Notes under the pieces: model-generated
The model's input: the letters and a program-made list of their open reading frames with translations, nothing else
The model's database searches: none
Told to the model about the DNA's origin: nothing
Source of the DNA: CBDBND01 sp965262665
GTDB lineage: Bacteria > Pseudomonadota > Alphaproteobacteria > Rhodospirillales > Rhodospirillaceae
DNA length: 64,000 bases
Reading direction: 5' to 3'
NCBI GenBank assembly: GCA_965262665.1
Contig: CBDHFR010000004.1
Coordinates: forward strand, 1,612,001 to 1,676,000
Made by a program: the position numbers and the translations under genes
In this document: positions 56,493 to 64,000 of the stretch, one piece after another
How positions within the stretch are numbered: position 1 is the first letter of the stretch
Layout: every line of letters begins with the position of its first letter

Positions 56493-57269
56493 ATGGACTT
56501 ACATGCACTCGCTCAAGAGGAATTAGGGGCCGAAAAACCGGCCCCTGAGAACGATGATAGGCCCGCTGGGTTGCCGGTGCGAGCCGGGCCTATCGAGGCC
56601 ATGGAGGGCGATTATGACGGCATGGTGGAATTGGTGGAACGGCAGCTGATGGTGTTCCTGATGATTACCACCGATGACCAGGCTGTATTGTTAGAAGACG
56701 ATCCAACGGAAGTTTATCAAGACGACGATAAGCTTTTGTATTTCACTCAAACGAGTCTGCTGAACTCTTTCAATGGGCGTGCCGAGCGGATGGCGTCGTA
56801 CGGTTACGAATTAGAACCGGGTGACATCGGCTTGGTTTTGGGCGTGCGAATGTCGCGGCAGATTCTTTTTCAATTGGGCCTAGCCGAGCACGTCCTGAAA
56901 GTGGGTGGTAAGGCAACGCGGGTATGGAAAACGACGCGGGACAGTTGGAAACACCCGGCAGGGAATCCTCATCTAAAAAAGGTGGAAGCGCACCCGCTTG
57001 CTGCCTACCCGGATTGGGTTTGTCTGTCCGAGAAATACGACGCTTGGAAAAACTTAAGGACAGGCTTTTTGCACATTGGCTATTGGTTTGCAGACAATAG
57101 GCAACCGAAGGAAATACGCTGGGACAACATGGTCAAGGAAGCGCTGCTGTTACCTAAGGATCAATATGCCGCTTGGCTGGCTCGGCATGGTGCTGGCGCA
57201 CCGTTGGAAGAATTGGAAGGCATGGCCAAAGGTTTCGAGGCGCTACCGCCACCGGACACGGATTCGTAA
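56493..57269 (+). CDS. Prophage-region protein of unknown function
   Basis: 258 residues, mostly helical, acidic at the N-terminus (ELGAEKPAPENDDRPAGLP). The middle shows DIGLVLGVRMSRQILFQLGL. The start ATG has GGAG nine bases upstream. It precedes the terminase genes but does not look like a known small terminase. No family recognised. Confidence 0.6.
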   Translation: MDLHALAQEELGAEKPAPENDDRPAGLPVRAGPIEAMEGDYDGMVELVERQLMVFLMITTDDQAVLLEDDPTEVYQDDDKLLYFTQTSLLNSFNGRAERMASYGYELEPGDIGLVLGVRMSRQILFQLGLAEHVLKVGGKATRVWKTTRDSWKHPAGNPHLKKVEAHPLAAYPDWVCLSEKYDAWKNLRTGFLHIGYWFADNRQPKEIRWDNMVKEALLLPKDQYAAWLARHGAGAPLEELEGMAKGFEALPPPDTDS

Positions 57270-57741
57270 CCTTATAGGCCCTAGGCCCTAGGCTAGAGGC
57301 AACCCCCACGGCAAAAACCGAGCTTGTCTGCGGCATATAGACTTATAAGGACATATACAGGTTACTGGTTACGACTTTATGAGAGTAATTGATATATTGT
57401 ACAACTATAGAATCGTAACCAGTAACCCTCACGGGCGCGTCTTTCAGGCTATGCGCTTCAATGTGTCAGGGATTCTGCGGTGTTCAGGCATAGCGGCAGG
57501 TATAGGCCCTATGCGTTGGCCCGGCTGGTGGGTCTAGCCTTGGCCCGGCGGGGTGCCGTTTTGATGAGGGGGGGGGTGTTTTCGACTCGCTACATTCTAT
57601 TGTTGCGCAAACACGAAATATTATTGCGGGACCCTGTTCCAGAAAAAGCCAAAACCGTCAGGGGACCGAGGGGGCTTAACTCGAACACCATGATCAGGAC
57701 CCCGGACCGGGAACACAGAGACACCTATAGGGAGACGCTCA
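57270..57741. other. Gap with a 15-bp inverted repeat
   Basis: GGTTACTGGTTACGA (57360-57374) and TCGTAACCAGTAACC (57413-57427) are perfect inverse copies 38 bases apart around an AT-rich centre. A TAGGCCCTAGGCCCTAGG run lies at 57277-57293. An open frame at 57480-57773 is not convincing. Confidence 0.65.
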
Positions 57742-58080
57742 ATGCCGACCACAGACGCCCACAAGCACCATGAAGCCGATGACCACGCCACACATGATCA
57801 CGGCACCCACAAACAGGCCGATGAAGCCCACAGGCTCGATTTTGCCGCTTTATACAGGGTCGGCTATCTGCTCTTTCGATCAGAATCCGGCGAGGATGCT
57901 TCACCGGCGGTTGCCTCGATTGTAGAAGCCCAATCCGGGTCAATGGCAACGCGGATGATCTTGGCACTTGAACGAATCTTCGGACCCGACGCGGAAGTCA
58001 CTGCCGCCGAACTCGGCTGGCCGTCTGCCGCCGAACTGCAAAGATTCGTTTCCCAAGGCTCATGGGGAACTTTGCAATGA
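57742..58080 (+). CDS. Small protein with His-rich N-terminus, before terminase
   Basis: 112 residues, GGGAG seven bases before the ATG. The first 30 residues are rich in His and Asp (DAHKHHEADDHATHDHGTHK). The rest is a helical region (SMATRMILALERIFGPDAEV then LGWPSAAELQRFVSQG). Its position and size fit a small terminase subunit, but similarity was not recognised. It overlaps terL by ATGA. Confidence 0.5.
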   Translation: MPTTDAHKHHEADDHATHDHGTHKQADEAHRLDFAALYRVGYLLFRSESGEDASPAVASIVEAQSGSMATRMILALERIFGPDAEVTAAELGWPSAAELQRFVSQGSWGTLQ

Positions 58081-59585
58081 ACGTCACCACTACCAAGTTG
58101 CTTGCCTACCTTTCTGGGCTGCGCATTACCCAAGGCCGGTTAGCTGGGCAGCCGTTCACCCTATTACCCTGGCAACGTCGCTTTGTGCGTGGCGCTTTTA
58201 AGAACGGCACACACTCAGCCGCGTTGTCCGTCGCGCGAGGAAATGGAAAAACCGCGCTCTTGTCTGGAATCGCAGCTGCGACTCTTGACGGCCCTTTGAT
58301 GGTGCCGCGTGGCGAGACCGTTATTTGTGCCAGCTCGTTTGAACAAGCCCGGATCGCGTTTGAACACGTCATTGCATTCATGGTCGCGTCACTGGCCGAT
58401 AAGGAAACATGGAAAGTGTGGGACACGGCGCAGCAAGCGCGAATCGAAAACAGGACCACCGGCGCTAGGGTCCGGTGCATAGGTTCCGATCCGCGCCGGG
58501 CTCATGGTCTCGCACCGGTATTAGTTTTGGCCGATGAGCCCGCACAATGGCCCGAGACTACCGGCGAACGTATGGTTGCAGCTCTTCGCACTGCGGCGGG
58601 CAAACAGCCACATAGCCGTTTCGTTGCGCTCGGTACGCGCCCGGCTGATGACACTCATTGGTTTGCAAAGATGCTGGCAGCCGATGACGGTTATGCACAA
58701 GTTCACGCGGCGAAAGAGTCCGATCCACGTTTTCAAAAACACGTGTGGAAAAAAGCTAACCCTTCGTTGCCGCTTATGCCAGACCTTGAGGCCGCTATCT
58801 TTATGGAATCACGCCAAGCAAAGGCCGATCCGGCATTGCTCGCAAGCTTCGAATCTTTACGGTTGAATCTTGGCACTTCCGACGTTGAAGCCTCTCTTCT
58901 GTTGAGCGGTGGCGCATGGCAAAAAATCGAAGGCCTTGCACCACACACCGGCCTACCTGTCTGGGGAATCGATTTAGGCACCAGCGCCGCACAATCCGCC
59001 GTAGCTGGCTATTGGCCCGAGAGCGGAGCGTTAGAGTCATTCGCCGCTTTTCCGAATGAACCGGACCTTAAAGAACGCGGCCTCAGAGATGGCTGTGCCG
59101 ATTTGTACGAACAATGCGCGAGACGTGGTGAGCTTCTACAGTTGGGCCAACACGCGACGGACATCGGCGCATTACTGACAGAGGCCATGAAACGGTATGG
59201 TCGACCCTCTAAGATCGTTAGCGATCGGTGGAGAGAATCTGAGTTGCGCGAGGCACTTCAAAAACATGGTATCCCCGTAACTCAATTGGAATTGCGCGGA
59301 ATGGGATACAAAGATGGAGCGGAAGACGTGAGAGCTTTTCGCCGTGCCATTGTGGATGGACGAGTGACCGCCGCCGCGTCTTTGCTTCTACGCTCAGCCA
59401 TGAGCGAGGCCCGCGTCGTAACCGACCCTGCCGGGAACTCTAAACTATCAAAAGGCACTGAAGGCGGACGCCGCTTGCGTGCGCGGGATGATGCCGCCGC
59501 CGCCGCAATCCTGGCCGTGAGTGCCGGTGTTCGAGCACCATCACAACCGCCCCAGGCCTGGCAGTACCGGGGGATGGTGGGATGA
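58077..59585 (+). CDS. Phage terminase large subunit
   Basis: 502 residues. Walker A-like SVARGNGKTALLSGIAAATL, Walker B VLVLADEPAQWPETTGERMV, and the motor coupling region FVALGTRPADDTHWF. The C-terminal RNase H nuclease domain has GIDLGTSAAQSAVAGYW and acidic residues near RRLRARDDAAAAAILAVSAG. It packages DNA into proheads. I use the ATG at 58077 overlapping the upstream stop; 58062 is also possible. Confidence 0.92.
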   Translation: MNVTTTKLLAYLSGLRITQGRLAGQPFTLLPWQRRFVRGAFKNGTHSAALSVARGNGKTALLSGIAAATLDGPLMVPRGETVICASSFEQARIAFEHVIAFMVASLADKETWKVWDTAQQARIENRTTGARVRCIGSDPRRAHGLAPVLVLADEPAQWPETTGERMVAALRTAAGKQPHSRFVALGTRPADDTHWFAKMLAADDGYAQVHAAKESDPRFQKHVWKKANPSLPLMPDLEAAIFMESRQAKADPALLASFESLRLNLGTSDVEASLLLSGGAWQKIEGLAPHTGLPVWGIDLGTSAAQSAVAGYWPESGALESFAAFPNEPDLKERGLRDGCADLYEQCARRGELLQLGQHATDIGALLTEAMKRYGRPSKIVSDRWRESELREALQKHGIPVTQLELRGMGYKDGAEDVRAFRRAIVDGRVTAAASLLLRSAMSEARVVTDPAGNSKLSKGTEGGRRLRARDDAAAAAILAVSAGVRAPSQPPQAWQYRGMVG

Positions 59586-59640
59586 GCTCATGGCACCGGC
59601 GCAACCATCATCCTCATCGATGTCGAGGTGATGGTGAAAA

Positions 59641-59668
59641 GAAACGCCCCCCGGAAGGGAGGCGTTTC
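59641..59668. terminator. Hairpin after terminase
   Basis: GAAACGCCCCCC and GGGAGGCGTTTC pair around GGAA. No T-tract follows, so termination is uncertain. A second small hairpin (AACCCCgtgtaGGGGTT) lies near 59741. Confidence 0.5.
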
Positions 59669-59871
59669 AATTGGTAGCTCTATGCCTTGCCTTGTCATGC
59701 CCTGCGGGTGGCACTGTTTGTCAACTAGCGGCTGGAAGGCAACCCCGTGTAGGGGTTCCTATGGCCTTTCGAGAGGCAAAGAAAGCCAATCAGCGGCACT
59801 TTAAACCGTAGCCGACATTGAAAAGGGCCTACCAATACCCCGATTTCAACCGCCGGAGGGTGGACCATAGC

Positions 59872-60159
59872 ATGAGCAAAATCCATAAGTCACACAACAA
59901 ACGTTTATGGGCGCGCACGCGCCTTGCCGTCTTCAATCGTGATGGCTACCGCTGCACGTCATGCGGCAAGGCCGGGCGCTTAGAGTGCGATCACGTCACA
60001 CCACTGGAGCGTGAGCCGGGACAGGACCCCTACGACCTGAACGGTCTACAAACGCTTTGCAGGTCTTGCCATATCGCGAAATCAAAAGGCGAGGCCCGCC
60101 GCACCCCGACACATGAGGAACTGGTATGGCGGGCTATGATTGAAGAAATGATGGGTTGA
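59872..60159 (+). CDS. Phage HNH endonuclease
   Basis: 95 residues from the ATG at 59872 (MSKIHKSHNKRLW), with GGAGGG about 11 bases upstream. The HNH fold: RDGYRCTSCGKAGRLECDHV, then LNGLQTLCRSCHIAKSKGEA, with zinc Cys pairs. Such enzymes often assist terminase in packaging of HK97-type phages. Located between terL and the capsid gene. Confidence 0.88.
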   Translation: MSKIHKSHNKRLWARTRLAVFNRDGYRCTSCGKAGRLECDHVTPLEREPGQDPYDLNGLQTLCRSCHIAKSKGEARRTPTHEELVWRAMIEEMMG

Positions 60160-60258
60160 TTCTTGCAATTTCCCACTTATCGGGTCATAACTAACCGATA
60201 GCGACCAAAAACTAAGCAGAACTCAAGCCGACCTAGCCTTTATTCGGGAGTTTTGCTC

Positions 60259-61587
60259 ATGCTTGCCAGTCAAAAACTTGAACTTCGCCGCAGCTCGATC
60301 CGCTCGCGCTTGGCGGAGATTGCCCAGTTAGACGGCGATTCTTATGATGATGCCGTCCAAAAGGAAGAGGGCGATCTTCAAGCTGAATTTGGCACCCTTG
60401 AAAAGCGGCACCGCTCGGCATTGATCGCCGAGACCGATGAGCAAAACGAACTTGAAAAGAAGGTTGCTAACGCACCGGACGCGGAAACGCGCGAACGGAT
60501 CGAGCTTCGACAGAAAGCGCAGTTAACGAATTTTTTTCAAGCCCGAGCACAAGGAAAAATGCTCACCGGGCCTGAGGCCGAACTCTCCGCCGCCGCTGGT
60601 GTTGACGGCGGCATACCCATTGAAATATTAGACACACCGGAACAACGGGGCGAACAAGTTTTTGTCAATGTCGTAACAGAGACCGGGATTGAACGACGCG
60701 CTGTTACGCCAGCACCTGGCACCGTCGGAGTCAATCTTGATCCGATCAGGCCCGCCGTTTTTGCGAACAGCATTGCTTCACGCCTTGGCGTTGATATGCC
60801 GCGAGTCTCTACCGGCACCTATGCATCAGGCACCATTACAGGAAGCCAGGACGCGGCGGCGAAAGCCAAAGGTGATGATGCCGTTGCGGGAACTGGCGCG
60901 ATCACTGTTCAAACCGCCGTGCCGAAACGAATCTCGGCAAGGCTTGAGCTGTCACTGGAAGACATTGCAGCAGTCGGTCAAGCGAACTTTGAGTCCATTC
61001 TTCGTCAAAACCTTTCCCTCGTTTTGAGCGACGAACTCGACAAGCAAATGATCAGTGGAGACGGCCAAGCGCCTAACCTAACTGGTTTTATCGAACGTCT
61101 TGAGACGATCAATGACCCCGTTGATCCGGGAGCGCAACCTGACTTTGACGACTTCGTTGAAGCCTTTACTGACTCCGTTGATGGATTATGGTCAACGACG
61201 CCTAAAGAAGTTGGAATCGTTGCGGGCGTTGACACGTTTAAACTTGCCGCCAAAAGTTTCAGAGACATTCAAGCAGCAGATTTAGGCTCGGTTGCGTTCA
61301 CTGATTATGCCGCAATGCATTACGGCGGCTTCTGGACGAATAAAAGAATGCCTGCGCCTGTTAGCACTATTCAAAGGGCGCTTGTCTACCGTATGGGCCG
61401 GTCAATGATGGGTGCTTCCGGTGGTATGCGAACGAGCGTTTGCCCACATTGGGGATCAATCTCGATTGATGACATTTTCACCGGTTCAGCCAGCGGCACG
61501 AGGGCTTTCACGTTGCACGTTCTTTTGGGTGACGTGATCTTAGTTCAACCCGACGCCTACTCGCTTCGCGAGTTCAAGGTTTCTTAA
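60259..61587 (+). CDS. HK97-fold major capsid protein
   Basis: About 442 residues from the ATG at 60259. The first 110 or so residues are a charged, helical delta/scaffold region (LEKRHRSALIAETDEQNELE). The capsid domain follows: KRISARLELSLEDIAAVGQA, LSDELDKQMISGDGQAPNLT, and the C-terminal RTSVCPHWGSISIDDIFTGS, with VILVQPDAYSLREFKVS at the end. The delta domain is normally cut off by the prohead protease at 62021. Confidence 0.92.
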   Translation: MLASQKLELRRSSIRSRLAEIAQLDGDSYDDAVQKEEGDLQAEFGTLEKRHRSALIAETDEQNELEKKVANAPDAETRERIELRQKAQLTNFFQARAQGKMLTGPEAELSAAAGVDGGIPIEILDTPEQRGEQVFVNVVTETGIERRAVTPAPGTVGVNLDPIRPAVFANSIASRLGVDMPRVSTGTYASGTITGSQDAAAKAKGDDAVAGTGAITVQTAVPKRISARLELSLEDIAAVGQANFESILRQNLSLVLSDELDKQMISGDGQAPNLTGFIERLETINDPVDPGAQPDFDDFVEAFTDSVDGLWSTTPKEVGIVAGVDTFKLAAKSFRDIQAADLGSVAFTDYAAMHYGGFWTNKRMPAPVSTIQRALVYRMGRSMMGASGGMRTSVCPHWGSISIDDIFTGSASGTRAFTLHVLLGDVILVQPDAYSLREFKVS

Positions 61588-61618
61588 GAAAGTTAACTGC
61601 TCAGACGGATGATCAGCT

Positions 61619-61894
61619 ATGGCGAGCGCCAGCCAGGACCTTGATTTGGATGCCACGCCTAAAGCGTTGGAGGATGAATTGAATCTGATCGATGGGACAC
61701 GATATTTGGTTGCGAATGCAGCCGAGTCCGTCATCAAAATGCGTGTCGCAGCCGCTCAACCTGGCGCGGATTCCAGAGGCCATTTTTTGCCGCCCTATGA
61801 AAGCATAACCGTACTGCCCGCCGCTGGTCTCAAATCTTGGCTTTGGAGCCTTGATCCAGACGGCGCAAAAATAATTTCGACAGAGACTGTGTGA
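61619..61894 (+). CDS. Small head protein, possibly decoration or stabiliser
   Basis: 91 residues, predicted beta-rich in its second half (FLPPYESITVLPAAGLKSWL). It starts 31 bases after the capsid gene. Position suggests a capsid decoration or head-closure protein. No family recognised. Confidence 0.55.
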   Translation: MASASQDLDLDATPKALEDELNLIDGTRYLVANAAESVIKMRVAAAQPGADSRGHFLPPYESITVLPAAGLKSWLWSLDPDGAKIISTETV

Positions 61895-62020
61895 GGCTCG
61901 CGACGTGGACACGCGCACCTCATACATAGCGCGGCGGGAGTTGGGGGTTTTTGGACTTGTCCTCCTCTGGGCCCTTGGCTCCCGCCCGCACCCCTGCACC
62001 CTCTTTCAAGCACCCTAGCC

Positions 62021-62977
62021 ATGATTGAAAAACGCGCGCTAGAGATAGGGAACATAGTCGGGCGCACACTAGAAGGGACTGCTCTTCGATACGGCGACAC
62101 GGCGACTATTGGGCCAGGGGTGCGAGAAACCTTCCAACCCGGTGCCTTCAGTCCTATCGAGGATGTCATCCTGAATGGACATCATGACCGAACCGTACCA
62201 TTGGCCAGGACAGGCGGTGGTGGCCTTGAGATAACTGATACCGACAATGAACTACGTATAAGGGCGACACTGCCTAAGACATCATCGGCCGATGATGTCT
62301 TGATGCTCGTTCGGTCTAAGGTCTTGCGCGGACTGTCGATTGAGTTTGTTGCCATAGCTGAACGTTTAGAAGGTGATTTACGGATCGTTGAACGTGCACA
62401 CCTAAGCGCAGTCAGCGTCGTTGATAGCCCGGCATATGCCGAGTCTACCGTCGAAGCCCGCGCACGGCGCGATCCGAGAACATGGATAAAAAACGGAATC
62501 CAGTATGGCGTTGAATGCCATTGCGAATGTTTAAACGGTGACTGCAATAAGGTGGTCTTTGTGCCCAAGTCGCTTGGCCCGGCACCAGGGGTGGACGTGT
62601 TGGCCACTGTAGGGAGATTCAGTGAAGCGTTGGGATCAACGAGCGGCAAAACTTTACGTCTCAAAGACCAACCAAAGGTACTAGAGGTCGAGCTTGCGCC
62701 GGACGCCCGGAGCACTGCCGCCGGTGGGATCATAGACGACTTGGCAGAAGCAAAGGTTCCGATCTTTTCAAGGCCGCTTGTCGATGATGCTTTGAGTCAG
62801 TTCACCGAGACAAACGGGATTAGGACTTATACAAAAGCCGCTCTCACGGCGATCTTGTTTAAGCCGATTGCAGGGGATGCCGAAAAGCGGCTTGGATGGA
62901 TCCCTATCACTATCATTGACGATGACGACGATCAACCAAAGCCACCACGGCGGCGGAGTGCATTGTCATGGCTGTAA
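62021..62977 (+). CDS. HK97-family prohead protease with an unusual C-terminal extension
   Basis: 318 residues. The herpesvirus-protease-like core is residues 1-150: ILNGHHDRTVPLART (catalytic His) and VLRGLSIEFVAIAERLEG (catalytic Ser). HLSAVSVVDSPAY closes the core. Residues 155-318 are extra, with a CHCECLNGDC cluster and an acidic run (IIDDDDDQ). It matures the capsid by removing the delta domain. It overlaps the next gene by ten bases. Confidence 0.88.
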   Translation: MIEKRALEIGNIVGRTLEGTALRYGDTATIGPGVRETFQPGAFSPIEDVILNGHHDRTVPLARTGGGGLEITDTDNELRIRATLPKTSSADDVLMLVRSKVLRGLSIEFVAIAERLEGDLRIVERAHLSAVSVVDSPAYAESTVEARARRDPRTWIKNGIQYGVECHCECLNGDCNKVVFVPKSLGPAPGVDVLATVGRFSEALGSTSGKTLRLKDQPKVLEVELAPDARSTAAGGIIDDLAEAKVPIFSRPLVDDALSQFTETNGIRTYTKAALTAILFKPIAGDAEKRLGWIPITIIDDDDDQPKPPRRRSALSWL

Positions 62978-63360
62978 CATTATCTCCGTATCCACCAACG
63001 TCGAGCGCAGCCGGGCGCAGCGTTGCGCGTGACTTTTTGCGGGCAAGCGTATCCGGTCTTGACGATGTGGCAGACGGCGCGATTGATCTATTAGGCGAAA
63101 CCGCGAGCGCCGCCGTTGAACGATACGCGCCCGACGCGCCAGGCGCGATCAAGAGCTCCGCCGCGCTGCGAGTTGCGGCATACCTTTTTGGCTACATGCC
63201 GAAATCTGTCCAAAACCTCCGCATTGCCGGAGGAACAAGTCTCCGCTTTGAAAGGTCAAGATTTTTTGCGCCCGATCCGTTGTCGAATTCAGGCGCGTTA
63301 GCGTTGTTGTCACCATGGCGAGTGCATCGTGCGTTGCCTGTCGAGGAGCCAGACGGATGA
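62968..63360 (+). CDS. Head-tail connector-like protein
   Basis: 130 residues, helical (SGLDDVADGAIDLLGETASA then AALRVAAYLFGYMPKSV). The size and place between protease and portal fit a gp6-type connector. It overlaps both neighbours (ten bases with the protease, ATGA with the portal). Family similarity is weak. Confidence 0.55.
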   Translation: MAVTLSPYPPTSSAAGRSVARDFLRASVSGLDDVADGAIDLLGETASAAVERYAPDAPGAIKSSAALRVAAYLFGYMPKSVQNLRIAGGTSLRFERSRFFAPDPLSNSGALALLSPWRVHRALPVEEPDG

Positions 63361-64000
63361 AATGGCCCTGGACGCGCAAAGTCGAAGTGCGGAGCTATAC
63401 TGATCAGATCACGAGCGCATTCGTGGCCGGTGCTGAAGGCACTGACTCGACTCCGCTGGCCGTGGCCGCGCTTGAGACGGCTGCCGGATTTTATGGCCGT
63501 AGTCTGGCTGCTGCTGAGGTGGACGCGCCCGAACCGTTCAAACGCGCATTGACTCCGAGCTTGCTGGCACAGGTCGGACGCGATTTGATTCGCAGCGGCG
63601 AAAGTTTCCATTTAATTCAGGTGATCAGAGGCAGCCTAAAACTTTTGCCGCAAGCGTCTGTGACCGCCCTTGGCGACGATGCCGACCCCATGGGATGGAC
63701 ATACCTTGCTAGTGAATACGGCCCCAGTGCATCCAAACAAAGGACCGTACCAGCGGCCCAAATTATCCATATCCGTTATGCCACTGATCGCGCAAGGCCG
63801 TGGCAAGGAACACCGCCGTGGGCTTGGGCCGGGGCTACCAGCGCCGCCGCTTCGGGCCTTGAAACGATTGTCAGCCGTGAAGCTCAAGCTCCTTTTGGCG
63901 CGATTTTAGGTTTGCCTGCGAGTCCGCAGATTGATGCGGGCGGAGACATAACACCGCTAGATGCTTTGCGTGCTGACCTATCCCGCGCAAAAGGAAAAAC
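63357..64000 (+). CDS. Phage portal protein, 5' part
   Basis: The frame opens at the ATG 63357 (MKWPWTRKVEVRSYTDQITS), overlapping the upstream stop, and runs off the window. Portal-like features: LETAAGFYGRSLAAAEVDAP, LIRSGESFHLIQVIRG, and PAAQIIHIRYATDRARPWQG then TPPWAWAGATSAAASGLETI. The portal is the DNA-entry channel of the capsid. Here it lies downstream of capsid and protease, the reverse of the common order. Confidence 0.85.
   Translation, partial: MKWPWTRKVEVRSYTDQITSAFVAGAEGTDSTPLAVAALETAAGFYGRSLAAAEVDAPEPFKRALTPSLLAQVGRDLIRSGESFHLIQVIRGSLKLLPQASVTALGDDADPMGWTYLASEYGPSASKQRTVPAAQIIHIRYATDRARPWQGTPPWAWAGATSAAASGLETIVSREAQAPFGAILGLPASPQIDAGGDITPLDALRADLSRAKGK

Noticed and set aside
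57480..57773. Open frame before the terminase module
   Set aside because: GTG start without an RBS, unusual composition, overlaps the better-supported gene at 57742.
56493..64000. Gene transfer agent cluster
   Set aside because: GTA order is terminase, portal, protease, capsid in a compact core. Here the order is reversed and there is an HNH gene and operator-like repeats.

Overview
The window looks like an alphaproteobacterial chromosome. The core genes and their order fit: a histone-deacetylase-fold hydrolase, xseB and ispA in one operon; aspS, rnd, ppx and ppk together; and an ArsR regulator next to a persulfide-dioxygenase-like hydrolase. Tat-exported enzymes, a TonB-dependent receptor and a delta-class carbonic anhydrase hint at a marine or aquatic member. 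That habitat reading is inference. No rRNA, tRNA or CRISPR array was seen.

Layout. 1-14210 is core chromosome. It is interrupted by an intact IS3-family element (1495-3006) between the arsR promoter region and its ribosome binding site, and by a pile of IS fragments (5500-6550). About 14250-45850 is accessory DNA, bounded by two near-identical 156-bp repeats (14251-14406 and 45686-45841). It holds a tyrosine recombinase, a truncated replication initiator, a 9.3-kb restriction operon (hsdR-hsdM-hsdS, a DUF4268 protein, two HNH nucleases and a DUF429 protein; 18152-27479), a P4/D5-type primase-helicase, a truncated umuDC pair, a TauD-like dioxygenase, the remnant of a DUF1156 methylase, many nested IS copies, and a Tat-exported VOC protein beside a TonB-dependent receptor. 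45850-53900 continues the accessory region: IS fragments, a cupin protein, a methyltransferase with a Tat-like leader, a delta carbonic anhydrase lipoprotein and an IS110 element. From 54019 come a bactofilin operon, IS21 and DUF6880 remnants, and then (56493-64000) a plus-strand prophage head module: terminase, HNH, capsid, protease, connector-like and portal.

How the parts relate. The recombinase, Rep-like protein and D5 primase could be parts of one satellite- or plasmid-like element later invaded by the restriction operon and insertion sequences. The restriction operon is tightly packed (ATGA overlaps from hsdM to the DUF4268 gene), so the accessory nucleases probably act with or are co-inherited with the type I system.

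A recurring theme is broken reading frames: a CA-repeat slip in the persulfide dioxygenase, a C-run in a ROK kinase, a G7 run in hsdR, a T8 run in the DUF1156 remnant, a 32-bp tandem duplication in the TonB receptor leader, and a shifted tail in the carbonic anhydrase. The housekeeping genes aspS, rnd, ppx and ppk are intact, so generally poor sequence quality is not the obvious explanation. Some of these may be phase-variable switches, some decay, some read errors.
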